Shown piece after piece: positions 1 through 9,412 of a stretch of DNA of 33,223 nt. The stretch is from Methanoregula sp. GTDB taxonomy: Archaea > Halobacteriota > Methanomicrobia > Methanomicrobiales > Methanospirillaceae. Each line of letters begins with the position of its first letter. Within the stretch, counting starts at the first letter, position 1. The translations under genes were made by a program, and so were the position numbers. The notes under the pieces were generated by a model. That model was given only the letters and a program-made list of their open reading frames with translations. It made no database searches and was not told where the DNA came from. The stretch lies in NCBI GenBank assembly GCA_028711405.1, contig JAQTSH010000002.1, positions 1 to 33,223 of the forward strand, in the 5' to 3' direction.

Positions 1-1
1 A

Positions 2-880
2 CCAAAAGAATGCCTCCCGATCCTGGCAGACCTTGGCGTGAAAAGCATCGCAGCACAGATTGATATGTATCTCCTGTTTGGCGGGACGATCTACTATTAC
101 ACGTTTCTTGCGAAATACGGATGTAATGACTTGAAGAGTGCACTTCTGCGACTTGTACTCGATGACCTTGCACCACTCCGCCGCGAGATGAGCGATGTAC
201 TCATTGAGGAGTTTGGGAAGGAACATGCAACCTACTATGAAATCCTCGCTGCCATCGCAGAAGGAAAGTGCGCCCAGAAAGAGATTGCAGATTTTACGCA
301 TCTTGGTCCCACCTCACTTCCTCCGTACCAAAAAGACCTTGTGGACTTGCTGGGGATCATCGAATACAGGGTGCCGGTCACTGAACGGGACAAACACTCA
401 AAGATGGGGAGGTATATCTTTGTGGACAATTTTTTCCGGTTCTATGCCCGGTATATCTACCGGAACATGAGCATGTATCAGAGCGGTCAGTATGAGCGCA
501 TCAAAGATCGCGTACTCTCCGAATGGGGAACCTTCTCCGGCTGGGCATTTGAAGAGATGGTAAAAAAACTTCTCATGCAGGAACTTGCGGTCCAGTACGA
601 GCGTATTGGCGGATGGTGGAACCGACGAGGGGACGAGATCGATCTTCTTGCCCTCGGGCAAGACGGGAACCTTGCGGTTGAGATTAAAAACCGGAATCTC
701 ACGTTACCTGAAACACGGCAGATTCTTTCGGCACTCGAAAAAAAGATTCTGCTGGTGAAGGGATTGTCTGGACAGACCTCTCTTGGCGTTGCTGCCCGGT
801 CAGTTGATGGGAAGGAAGTCCTCGCTGGTGAAGGATTTTTTGTCTGGGATCTCTCTGATCTTGGGATTACCGATGCATAA
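2..880 (+). CDS. Archaeal AAA-type ATPase, DUF234-like C-terminal part (5' truncated by window edge)
   Basis: Frame is open from the left edge (PKECLPILADLGVKSIAAQ...); wHTH-like segment then EIDLLALGQDGNLAVEIKNR, a PD-(D/E)XK-like C-terminus typical of the archaeal ATPase/DUF234 family. Confidence 0.75.
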   Translation, partial: PKECLPILADLGVKSIAAQIDMYLLFGGTIYYYTFLAKYGCNDLKSALLRLVLDDLAPLRREMSDVLIEEFGKEHATYYEILAAIAEGKCAQKEIADFTHLGPTSLPPYQKDLVDLLGIIEYRVPVTERDKHSKMGRYIFVDNFFRFYARYIYRNMSMYQSGQYERIKDRVLSEWGTFSGWAFEEMVKKLLMQELAVQYERIGGWWNRRGDEIDLLALGQDGNLAVEIKNRNLTLPETRQILSALEKKILLVKGLSGQTSLGVAARSVDGKEVLAGEGFFVWDLSDLGITDA

Positions 881-944
881 TGGTGCACATTAAGAGGAAA
901 TAATTATCACCAGATCTGTAACACATAGTGATCTGGTGAGGGGT

Positions 945-1149
945 ATGCAGAACCTTGAAAAAAAAGTAAAAAGCCCCTCGTTTGATCTTCATCAGGAAGT
1001 AGAGGACTATATCGACTTTTTAATGAAGAGACGGATTAAAATCAAAAAATGGATTCAATCTCTCGTGGAAAGGCGCATTGTATGACCAAACCGATCAAAT
1101 CTCATCTGTGGATCTTCAGCATAAATCTCTCGAATGGTGGAGAGATTGA
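945..1149 (+). pseudogene. DUF2281-type antitoxin with a single frameshift
   Basis: Frame A MQNLEKKVKSPSFDLHQEVEDYIDFLMKRR... continues in frame B as SWKGALYDQTDQISSVDLQHKSLEWWRD*; the switch lies near the A6 run at 1044-1049. Confidence 0.65.
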
Positions 1150-1206
1150 TGTATCTCCTAGACAAACATTGCAGTTCTATCTCATATCCGAGAGGATTGA
1201 TGAGAT
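1149..1206 (+). pseudogene. VapC/PIN-domain toxin N-terminal remnant, frameshifted at the DTN motif
   Basis: ATG overlaps the DUF2281 stop (TGATG); MYLLD then, after a frame change, TNIAVLSHIRED*; PIN proteins start MxxLDTN. Confidence 0.55.
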
Positions 1207-1260
1207 CTGAGTTTTCAATCGTGAAATCTCGTTATAGATGACATCTGCAATCACGTCCCA
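1177..1260 (-). pseudogene. HEPN (DUF86) toxin C-terminal tail remnant
   Basis: Minus-strand WDVIADVIYNEISRLKTQISSILSDMR* resembles the DUF86 HEPN C-terminus; no upstream HEPN body present. Confidence 0.5.
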
Positions 1261-1573
1261 ATCCGTACACCTCACGCTCCACATACGACCAGATATAGGG
1301 AATAAGTGACCCGGTCGTCACGAGATCCACGTCCCTTTGTATCAGTGACGGGATAAACCTGCGCAGGCTCAAATAATTGCGAAGTGTTGCCTGTCCGCGT
1401 TTAAAATCAACAAGAATATCAACATCGCTGTCAGCCTGCTCCTCCCCACGGACCACAAAACCAAAGATACCAATTCTTCGGATATGAAACTGTTCTTTTA
1501 TCGTGTCACGGTGACTGGTGAGAAGAGAAATAACCCCGGAACTGAGTTCTTGTGCCAGAAGCGGAGATTGCAT
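1232..1573 (-). CDS. MNT-type nucleotidyltransferase (HEPN/MNT antitoxin family), possibly decayed
   Basis: IRRIGIFGFVVRGEEQADSDVDILVDFKRG (Pol-beta NTase motif region); C-terminus YVEREVYG; start placed at internal ATG (MQSPLLAQ). Confidence 0.7.
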   Translation of the reverse strand: MQSPLLAQELSSGVISLLTSHRDTIKEQFHIRRIGIFGFVVRGEEQADSDVDILVDFKRGQATLRNYLSLRRFIPSLIQRDVDLVTTGSLIPYIWSYVEREVYGLGRDCRCHL

Positions 1574-1888
1574 GGTCACAGTCCTTTTGTGATGATATGG
1601 AACGTATGGATACATAAGATTTGTTTTTGTGAACCGTCTCCATCGCTCAAAAAACGTGTACTGTCCGGCACCACTCCATCCTACGATAAGGGACATGACG
1701 ATCCCCCCGTCACCGGGATCCCAGACAGGTACCTGACATAGGATTGATTCATTCCCTCAAGAACAAAATCCCAGTCACCGTTCTCCTGCAATGCCACCGG
1801 CACGACGACTTATATTAAACAGAGTCCCATGTAGGTATAGAAAGGATGCACTCTAAAAAAAGAATCGCATCCCCAGGGAGAAACGGAC

Positions 1889-3412
1889 ATGAAACTGCTG
1901 GGAAAGATTCTCGATATCGCAAAACGGGGCATACTGCTCAACCGTCTCGATGCCCGGAGCATTGGAGTCCTTGACGGAGACCGCGTACAATTGATCAACC
2001 CAAAAAACGGCGTCTCGGTAACAGCATTTATAGACACCACCTCCACCATCGCGGGGCAGGGCACGGTCGGAGTCTACCGGATCACCAATGAACGCCTGAA
2101 CCTTGCCGAAGGAAGCGAGATCGAGGTCCGGGAAGCCGGGCGTCCCGCATCGCTTGACTTCATCAAGAAGAAGATGGACGGCGGTAAATTATCCAAAGAT
2201 GAAACCATGACCATAATTAAAGACGTCGTCAATGACGACATCTCTGCTGCCGAACTCACTGCTTTTATCACCGCCTCCTACATCAACCCGCTCGACATGG
2301 ACGAAGTCGAGCACCTCACACGGGCAATGGTCGAGACCGGCGAACAGATAAAATTCGCCTCCAGACCCATCGTCGACAAACACTCGGTCGGTGGAGTCCC
2401 CGGCAACAAGATCTCACTTCTCGTCGTCCCCATCATCGCTGCCAGCGGACTAAAAATCCCAAAAACCAGCTCCCGTGCCATCACTGGCGCCGGAGGTACG
2501 GCAGACTTAATGGAAGTCCTCGCGAACGTCGAATTCTCGGCAACCGAAGTCCAGCAGATGACCGAAAAAATTGGCGGCACCATCGTCTGGGGCGGGGCAA
2601 CGAACATCGCTCCCGCCGATGACAGGATCATCCTCCAGGAATACCCCTTCAAGATCGACGCACGCGGGCAGATGCTCGCCAGTGTCATGGCAAAGAAATA
2701 CGCAGTCGGCGCGAACCTTGTCGTCATCGACATCCCGGTTGGACAGCACACGAAAGTCCCGACCATGCAGGACGGCAGAAAACTGGCACGTGAGTTCATC
2801 GAACTCGGTGAACGGCTCAATATCAAAGTAGAATGTGCGCTCACCTTTGGTGATATCCCGGTTGGGCACAGCATCGGTCCGAACCTCGAAGTTCGGGAAG
2901 CCCTCCGCGTCCTTGAAGGAGCCACTGAGCCGAACTCATTCATCCAGAAAAGTCTCTCGCTCGCCGGCATCGCCTTTGAGATGTCGGGAAAAGCCGCACG
3001 CGGCACCGGGGCAGCGATGGCTCAGGAACTCCTCACGAAAGGAAAAGCCCTCGAGAAGTTCCGGAAGATCATTGAGATCCAAGGAGGCGATCCGAAAGTC
3101 AAGTCTGAAGATATCCTCCCTGGCGAGCACGAGTTCGTCGTCCGGGCACCGGCATCAGGGTATATCATCGAGATGAACAACCGGTCCCTGATCACGCTCG
3201 CCCGTATCGCAGGCGCACCACATGACCGGGGCGCCGGCATCCTGCTCCATGCCAAGAAAGGCAAACTCATCAAAGTCGGTGAACCGCTCTTCACGCTCTA
3301 CGCAGACCGCTCATGGCGTCTCCAGAACGCAATCGAAGAGGGTCGGCGGCTCATGCCGGTGCTTGTTGAAGGTATGCTTCTTGACCGGGTACCCTCCATA
3401 TCCGTGTTCTGA
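1889..3412 (+). CDS. deoA: AMP phosphorylase (archaeal thymidine phosphorylase-like)
   Basis: 507 aa; [41 protein letters not shown]; archaeal N-terminal extension. Confidence 0.9.
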   Translation: MKLLGKILDIAKRGILLNRLDARSIGVLDGDRVQLINPKNGVSVTAFIDTTSTIAGQGTVGVYRITNERLNLAEGSEIEVREAGRPASLDFIKKKMDGGKLSKDETMTIIKDVVNDDISAAELTAFITASYINPLDMDEVEHLTRAMVETGEQIKFASRPIVDKHSVGGVPGNKISLLVVPIIAASGLKIPKTSSRAITGAGGTADLMEVLANVEFSATEVQQMTEKIGGTIVWGGATNIAPADDRIILQEYPFKIDARGQMLASVMAKKYAVGANLVVIDIPVGQHTKVPTMQDGRKLAREFIELGERLNIKVECALTFGDIPVGHSIGPNLEVREALRVLEGATEPNSFIQKSLSLAGIAFEMSGKAARGTGAAMAQELLTKGKALEKFRKIIEIQGGDPKVKSEDILPGEHEFVVRAPASGYIIEMNNRSLITLARIAGAPHDRGAGILLHAKKGKLIKVGEPLFTLYADRSWRLQNAIEEGRRLMPVLVEGMLLDRVPSISVF

Positions 3413-3452
3413 ACCGATGGGCTAAAATACGAGCAGGTGGGGATAATTTACT

Positions 3453-4844
3453 ATGTATAGATATAAGACTCGTTTCCTTCTCACCCTGCTGTGTATTCTC
3501 ATCTTTTGCAGCGCGGCTCAGGCAACGATACTGCAGATTAGCGTGCAGGACAGTTTCGATAACACATCGATCTCTCACGCCACTGTCTTTCTGGACGGTT
3601 CCAACCTTGGCAGGACGAGCAATACCGGGCAATACTCCATCACACATTCCGGGTTAAACGATCTCAACCTCCGTGTCTCCATGGAAGGGTATGATGACTG
3701 GACTCAGACCGTCATCAAGAACGAAACGCTCGTCCTTGCGAACATGAACCGTAAGACCCTGGCGCTTAAGGTGAACCTGTTCGATTCAGATACAATCCAA
3801 CCGGTTTACGGGGCGAACATCAACCTGTCTGCGGAAAATTTCACCCAGACGAAATTTTCTGATATATCCGGATCAGCCACCTTTGCCGTCAAGGCAGAGA
3901 CCATGTATTCCATCGACATCACCGCAGCCAACTACCAACCACGGTCCAGCACAATCGACATGGATACTCTCAGCAAAGATGTGCAGTACTGGCTTCTTTC
4001 CGGCACCCGGTTCTCATTCATCGTAAAGGATAAGGATGGGATGACCCCGATCCCGGATGCCGAGGTCAGGGTCGATTCTGTTCTCATGGGTAAAACCGGT
4101 CCAAATGGAATCTTGATTACACCAATCACGCGAGGGAAATATTATACGATCCAGATCAAGAAAGACGACTACGATACCTTTGCCGAATCCCGGACAATCA
4201 GCGAGACCGATGCAATATTTGAAGCGTTTCTCGCAAAATCCCCTGTTGGTGCATTCATCTACGTATCCGATGAGACCAAATCTCCTATAAGTGGCGCAGA
4301 CATCCTGATGAACGGCACATCTGTTGCAAAGACAAACCAGTACGGGCGTGCCAACCTCCCGAACCTTGTCGCAGGCATCTATTCCTTCGACGTGAAGAAG
4401 GAAGGGTACGGTACAAAAACCCTCCAGGCAAATCTCTCAAAGGTAGGAAATGATTTTGCCATAGAACTGCCTTTTGAGAGTGTTGATCTGTCCGTTTTTA
4501 TCCAGGATAAGGAACAGAAGATTCTGACGAATGCGACCGTTCTCGTAAACGGAGCGTACGTCGGTATATCCGATAGTCATGGGCAGTTCATTACGAAGAT
4601 AAAATTCAACACACCTTACAACATCACAGCAACACGGGAAGGGTATTACCCGGCGACCATCCAGAAACAATTCACGGCGGGAAACGCTACTGCCCCCCTC
4701 ACCATATCCCTTGAAAAGGTCACCGACTGGAGTTTTATCACACTGATCGGGATTGGTATCATCATCGTCCTCTGCCTGTTCGCCGTGATCAGGATCTTCT
4801 CACGGAGAAGGCGGCGGCACATCATAAAGAAAAATGAACTCTAA
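3453..4844 (+). CDS. Secreted/membrane-anchored protein with about five carboxypeptidase-regulatory-like/PEGA-like domains
   Basis: N-terminal signal peptide (FLLTLLCILIFCSAAQA); repeated A-x-V-x-x-(D/N)G...G-x-T...G pattern; C-terminal TM helix followed by RRRRR. Confidence 0.7.
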   Translation: MYRYKTRFLLTLLCILIFCSAAQATILQISVQDSFDNTSISHATVFLDGSNLGRTSNTGQYSITHSGLNDLNLRVSMEGYDDWTQTVIKNETLVLANMNRKTLALKVNLFDSDTIQPVYGANINLSAENFTQTKFSDISGSATFAVKAETMYSIDITAANYQPRSSTIDMDTLSKDVQYWLLSGTRFSFIVKDKDGMTPIPDAEVRVDSVLMGKTGPNGILITPITRGKYYTIQIKKDDYDTFAESRTISETDAIFEAFLAKSPVGAFIYVSDETKSPISGADILMNGTSVAKTNQYGRANLPNLVAGIYSFDVKKEGYGTKTLQANLSKVGNDFAIELPFESVDLSVFIQDKEQKILTNATVLVNGAYVGISDSHGQFITKIKFNTPYNITATREGYYPATIQKQFTAGNATAPLTISLEKVTDWSFITLIGIGIIIVLCLFAVIRIFSRRRRRHIIKKNEL

Positions 4845-4970
4845 TTTTTTTGGATCTCGCTTTTGGTCATTTGAGTGTACACACGTACACGATACGTGTT
4901 TGAAGATCCGTGATTCGTCATTTCTGATCGGTGTGATGTGGCAGCTGCTCGCCAGTAAAATTTCCAAAAA

Positions 4971-5042
4971 CGGACCCAGCGGGAATCGAACCCGCGTCCT
5001 TGGGTTCGAAGCCCAAGAGGATGTCCTCTACCCCATGGATCC
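4971..5042 (-). tRNA. tRNA-Arg (anticodon TCG)
   Basis: Reverse complement folds: acceptor GGATCCA/TGGGTCC, anticodon stem TTGGG/CCCAA with loop CTTCGAA, T-arm GCGGG-TTCGATT-CCCGC, discriminator G; CCA not encoded. Confidence 0.9.
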
Positions 5043-5160
5043 AGCGATCATTCGCATGAGAACGGTCGGAGGAACTGCATTTTGAGTGCAAATGCCGTTA
5101 AACCTGATTGTGCCGTCCACATAAAAGATATTAAGTATTTTTTGACTGATAAACTAATGA

Positions 5161-5604
5161 ATGATTCTATCTGCCCATGAAATTGTCCGCCGCACACACA
5201 GTGAATGCACGCAGGAACGACTTGTCATCGCGCCGTACAGTACCGAAAGCCAGCAACCCGCGTCCTATGATCTCCGCGCAGCTGACAATACCACCTTAAC
5301 CCGTGGTGCCTGCACGCTCGTTTCCAGTTTGGAATGGGTGGAACTCCCTCCCGATACTGCGGGGACACTACGGTGCAGGTCTTCACTTGGCAGGCGGGGG
5401 GTGCTCATGGGTGCGGGTTTTGTTGATCCGGGTTTTCGCGGACAGTTGACCCTTTGTCTTACCAATTTGGGACACGAGGATATCCTTTTGCAGAAGAACG
5501 ACCGGATTGTCCAGATGATTCTGCACGAAGTACTAAACGGTAGTGAACGGTATTCCGGGCGATACCAGGATAGTTGCGGTGCCGTGGAGGCGAAAGAATC
5601 ATGA
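5161..5604 (+). CDS. dcd: dCTP deaminase/dUTPase-family protein
   Basis: RSSLGRRGVLMGAGFVDPGFRGQLTLCLTN, typical of the dCTP deaminase/dUTPase fold. Confidence 0.85.
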   Translation: MILSAHEIVRRTHSECTQERLVIAPYSTESQQPASYDLRAADNTTLTRGACTLVSSLEWVELPPDTAGTLRCRSSLGRRGVLMGAGFVDPGFRGQLTLCLTNLGHEDILLQKNDRIVQMILHEVLNGSERYSGRYQDSCGAVEAKES

Positions 5605-6551
5605 TACGGACTGAACGAAAAACCATCGAAATCCTGCGGATATTAAAAGAGCATCAGGAACCAGTCGGGGCAAAAAGGCTTGCGGAACTGATGGCAGACC
5701 GGGGATTTGTGCTCAGTGACCGCGCTGTCCAGTATCATCTCAGCTACCTCGATAGTTCAGGGTTTACCGAAAAGGTGGGAAACCAGGGTCGGATGCTGAC
5801 CCCGCTCGGACTTGCTGAATCGGATAACGCGCTTGTCGATGACCGAATTGGATTTATCATATCCAAACTCGAGCGGCTCGCGTACCGGAGCACGTTCGAT
5901 CCCGCTACCGGAACGGGGGATGTTGCCTACAACCTCTCGATTGTGCCAAAAGTTTCGTTCGAACGGTCCATTGCGGCATTTGATGAGGTGGCAAAGACCG
6001 GGTGTGGGTTCTTCAGTTCCTATCGCATCATTGACCGGGATCCCCGCGTTCCCTCTGACTCGGTGGGTGTGATCACCCTTTGCAGTATCTCCATGGACGG
6101 CGTATTCCAGCGGGCGGGAATCCCTGTAAAGATGGCGTATGGCGGGCGTCTTGAGATCGATCGGGGAACTCCGGCCTGGTTCCGGGATCTGATCGGGTAC
6201 CGGGGCACCACCATCGATCCCCTTGAACTCTTCATCTCCTCCGGTCTGACCACAATAAACCAGTTTATCCGCACAAAGACAGGTATCGCGCTTGCAAATG
6301 TCCGAGAAGTGCCATGCTCGGCACGGGAACAAGTAGAACAGATCGTTCGGCTCATGAACGACTGCGGGTTTGTCTTTCCGGTCACGATGGGTAACCAGGT
6401 GTTCAATCTCCCCCCTAACCCGTTCCGCCTCTCGATTGTTGCCTTTTCGGGAATGAACTATATTGGCAACTGCGTTGAACAGGACCTTGATATCCGGACC
6501 GAGATCGGCGCCGGGAACATCCCGTTCTCCAAAGTGATGGAGACCAATTGA
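5601..6551 (+). CDS. nrpR: NrpR-type (wHTH + DUF128) transcriptional regulator
   Basis: N-terminal winged helix (KTIEILRILKEHQEPVGAKRLAELMADRGFVLSDRAVQYHLSYLD) followed by one DUF128-like domain; start overlaps the upstream stop. Confidence 0.85.
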   Translation: MIRTERKTIEILRILKEHQEPVGAKRLAELMADRGFVLSDRAVQYHLSYLDSSGFTEKVGNQGRMLTPLGLAESDNALVDDRIGFIISKLERLAYRSTFDPATGTGDVAYNLSIVPKVSFERSIAAFDEVAKTGCGFFSSYRIIDRDPRVPSDSVGVITLCSISMDGVFQRAGIPVKMAYGGRLEIDRGTPAWFRDLIGYRGTTIDPLELFISSGLTTINQFIRTKTGIALANVREVPCSAREQVEQIVRLMNDCGFVFPVTMGNQVFNLPPNPFRLSIVAFSGMNYIGNCVEQDLDIRTEIGAGNIPFSKVMETN

Positions 6552-8963
6552 TCAGGCACCGGATCCCGTCTCGTCTTCATCAGCCGGTTTCTTTACGCGC
6601 TTTTTTATCAAGTGGGCAGATGTGCGGGGAGGCTCCTCGCGTGACTGGACCTGGGCTGGAGGGGGTGTCGATACATCTGGTTGGCTCTTTTTAAGTTTCA
6701 ACCCGGCGCGGAGGAGGACTGAATCATTCGCCTGTGATGGCGACCGTTTCGGGATACCTTTTCCGGTAAAAATCTCATCGTTTGAATGCTTCATCTGATC
6801 TTTCAATGCAATCTGCGACTCTTGCAGGGCACTCTCAACGGGTGCTGCCGTGGAAATGATGAACGGATCCGATTTTTCCCCTTGTGCTGGTGCAGGTTCA
6901 GTGTCAGGGATCCGGGTGGGTGCCGGTTCTTCCAGGTTGTTCCGTTTCCTTGTGATAAGCACCGTTCTCTTCTCCGGTATATGCCTCTCGTCTGGTTTTG
7001 GGGCAACTGAAATGCCCGGGGATCTCGGTTCTGGGCGAACCAGTCTGTGGGGATCCATAGCCGGGGAGATGCCGGGAACGTGATGGGAGAGATCTTTTTT
7101 CACCTGGGGTTTCTTCTGCATGTGCCCGGAGATTGCCATCATCCGTTGTCGCTGTAACTCACTCTCAATCCGTAGCCTCTCCTGCTCCCGCTTCTTCAGG
7201 AGATCTTCCCGCGCACGCAGGGACGGATCTCCACCGTCCACCGGTCGTTTCGCGGGAGCCGGCTCCTGGCTTACCGGTGGTTTTGGCGGGATTGCCGGAG
7301 GAACGGCTGGTGCTTTTTCCGGAACGGTGTCCACTACCCTTCTCTCCTCCTTACTTACGACAAGGTGTCTCCGGGGTATCCGGGGCAGGGTGGTTGTAGA
7401 ACGGATTGTGGGAGCGCGTTCGCCCGGTGGTTGGGGTGCTGGCTTTTCCGCAGGTGGCACGGGTTGCACGATGACAGGTACGGCAATGTGTGGTTCGTCG
7501 GGAGCCGGTACTGACATCTCAAGGGGAGAGATTTCCTGACTGATCTCACGGTCGCGAGTCTCCCTGGTGCCAACAGGCGATTCTTGCATATCAGCCTGGC
7601 GGGTAATCTCTCCTGAACGCGCATCATCAAATCTGCCAACCGGGGATTTTTTTCCGGGAAGACTGATCATCGCATCCTTTCCGCCGGAGAACCTGTGTGC
7701 CGGAGGAGCATCTCCCGATGGCGTTTCGGACAATGCATCCGGCACATCAAAACCTTGATCTGAAGGGCGGCTCATCGGGAATCGGGAATCCCCGCGCAGG
7801 TTTGCGGAGTACTGTGTCCTGATCTCATTGAGCTCCGCAAGCCGGGGAATATTCTCAAGACCTGAGAGCATGACAATGATCGCGACATATTTTGTGTTCG
7901 TCACCGGGTAATCCCCGGATCGCGTCTCAAGACCGGCGATGCTCCGGTCGATCCATTTGCGTACGGTCATAAACCCCTTCATCGAGAGTTCATGGGAAGG
8001 ACCGGCAACAAGTACCAGTGCTTTTGCCGCGCTTGTGATATCACAGGGGGTTGAAACTTCATTGTAGATTGCCTGTTTTGCGAGCTCAACGATTCGGGAC
8101 GCTTTCTTCTTATGTTCTTCGGCAAAGTAACTGACCGGGCGCCATCGGGAGAGGAACCCGAACGGGTGCTGGGGCAGGTGTTCCACGGCATAACCGATGG
8201 TGATAAACCCCATCCCTTTCATCGTGTTCAGCACTTCCCCGGAGTCCATCACGACTTCAGCAAGATCGATACCGCCGTCAGCTTTGAACTCCCCAGCCCG
8301 GAGGATCAGGCTGATTCGCCGGACAATGCCTTCGTTCAAGATCATTCGCGCGGCATCCTCCGGAGATATCTCCTGCCGCGCCTTCCCCAACCCGAAAAAG
8401 CTGGTACCGCCTTTTTCCCGTTTTACGAGATCAGCCCTGGCTGCACTGATCTTCTTTGACCAGGTCTCATTGTCGAAGAGGATCACCCCGTCCAGAAGCG
8501 GGGAGAGCATCTCTATGTCATCGGCAGCTTTTGCCGATCGCTTCTCTCCCTCTGACAGGCATGGCAGGGTAAACAGACCAAATATCGGTTCGACAATCGA
8601 GGCCCTGAGCGCAGTAACAATGTGCGGGGCAATATTTGCCATACTTCCGCCCAGTCCGCAACAGATGAAGATGGCATCAATCTCCCCGCTCTCGACATTT
8701 TGTATGCGCGCAATGATTTCACCGATGTCCACGGTTGCGGTCTGATCCAGATCGCCATTTGCATTCAAGGCACCCGCTTCGAGCGCCGGGAAATATACCT
8801 TTGCAGATTCCGGAAGATCCCCCAGCTTCGCTAATGTGTCTCCATCCACATCGATGGCAAGCGCCTGAACACATGCCACCCGGCTGCTCCGCCGGTCTGT
8901 GGTGTAAAGACTCGCAGCGATCCGGCAACCTGCCCCCCCCAGTCCTATAGCGAGTATCCGCAT
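6552..8963 (-). CDS. Tubulin/FtsZ-like GTPase-fold protein with long low-complexity C-terminal tail
   Basis: 803 aa; N-term MRILAIGLGGAGCRIA, mid GLGGSMANIAPHIV...GLFTLPCLSEGEKRSAKAADDIEMLSPLLDGVILFDN similar to FtsZ/tubulin order of motifs; residues ~400-803 Pro/Lys/Arg/Glu-rich. Confidence 0.7.
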   Translation of the reverse strand: MRILAIGLGGAGCRIAASLYTTDRRSSRVACVQALAIDVDGDTLAKLGDLPESAKVYFPALEAGALNANGDLDQTATVDIGEIIARIQNVESGEIDAIFICCGLGGSMANIAPHIVTALRASIVEPIFGLFTLPCLSEGEKRSAKAADDIEMLSPLLDGVILFDNETWSKKISAARADLVKREKGGTSFFGLGKARQEISPEDAARMILNEGIVRRISLILRAGEFKADGGIDLAEVVMDSGEVLNTMKGMGFITIGYAVEHLPQHPFGFLSRWRPVSYFAEEHKKKASRIVELAKQAIYNEVSTPCDITSAAKALVLVAGPSHELSMKGFMTVRKWIDRSIAGLETRSGDYPVTNTKYVAIIVMLSGLENIPRLAELNEIRTQYSANLRGDSRFPMSRPSDQGFDVPDALSETPSGDAPPAHRFSGGKDAMISLPGKKSPVGRFDDARSGEITRQADMQESPVGTRETRDREISQEISPLEMSVPAPDEPHIAVPVIVQPVPPAEKPAPQPPGERAPTIRSTTTLPRIPRRHLVVSKEERRVVDTVPEKAPAVPPAIPPKPPVSQEPAPAKRPVDGGDPSLRAREDLLKKREQERLRIESELQRQRMMAISGHMQKKPQVKKDLSHHVPGISPAMDPHRLVRPEPRSPGISVAPKPDERHIPEKRTVLITRKRNNLEEPAPTRIPDTEPAPAQGEKSDPFIISTAAPVESALQESQIALKDQMKHSNDEIFTGKGIPKRSPSQANDSVLLRAGLKLKKSQPDVSTPPPAQVQSREEPPRTSAHLIKKRVKKPADEDETGSGA

Positions 8964-9371
8964 GAACCAATCCTTATCTGATATCCGATGGACTATCTGA
9001 ACTGTCTAATTTATCATTGCTCACCGGGATTCAATATCTTATAGGATAATTATGTCCCAAGAAAAAAAATGTTTATCACTAATTGGAATATAATTGGATA
9101 ACCTGGGTTCACGTATAAACTACCCGGTCTTCCACACTTGAGCAGGATCGTAAGGAGATTTCCGTTCCGGAAAAACGTTGAAGAACTGTTTTGGTCAGAG
9201 CTCAACATGGCAAGAGTTGTTTGACGGGGCGCACTCCCATGCCAGATGTGCCATCAATGACCCACTCATTGGAACGCCCGGAAAACGGCAAACAAGAATC
9301 GATTATATGCAGGAAAAAGCCTAAAACCCCGGATTCGGTTGTTAATCCGAGAGATCTTACTGCGTTCTCCC

Positions 9372-9402
9372 CCGATTAGAAATGTGGAATCGGATTTTTT
9401 TT
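9372..9402 (+). terminator. Hairpin followed by T8 run (terminator-like) or part of the mer upstream repeat module
   Basis: CCGATT-agaaatgtgg-AATCGG then a TTTTTTTT. Confidence 0.35.
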
Positions 9403-9412
9403 GCAAAATCCT

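Noticed and set aside
2278-3006. Long minus-strand ORF (242 aa) opposite AMP phosphorylase
   Set aside because: Antisense shadow ORF of a well-supported gene, high-GC codon mirror; composition not protein-like.
9191-9379. 62-aa ORF upstream of mer
   Set aside because: No ribosome-binding site, no recognisable family, overlaps the inverted-repeat region.
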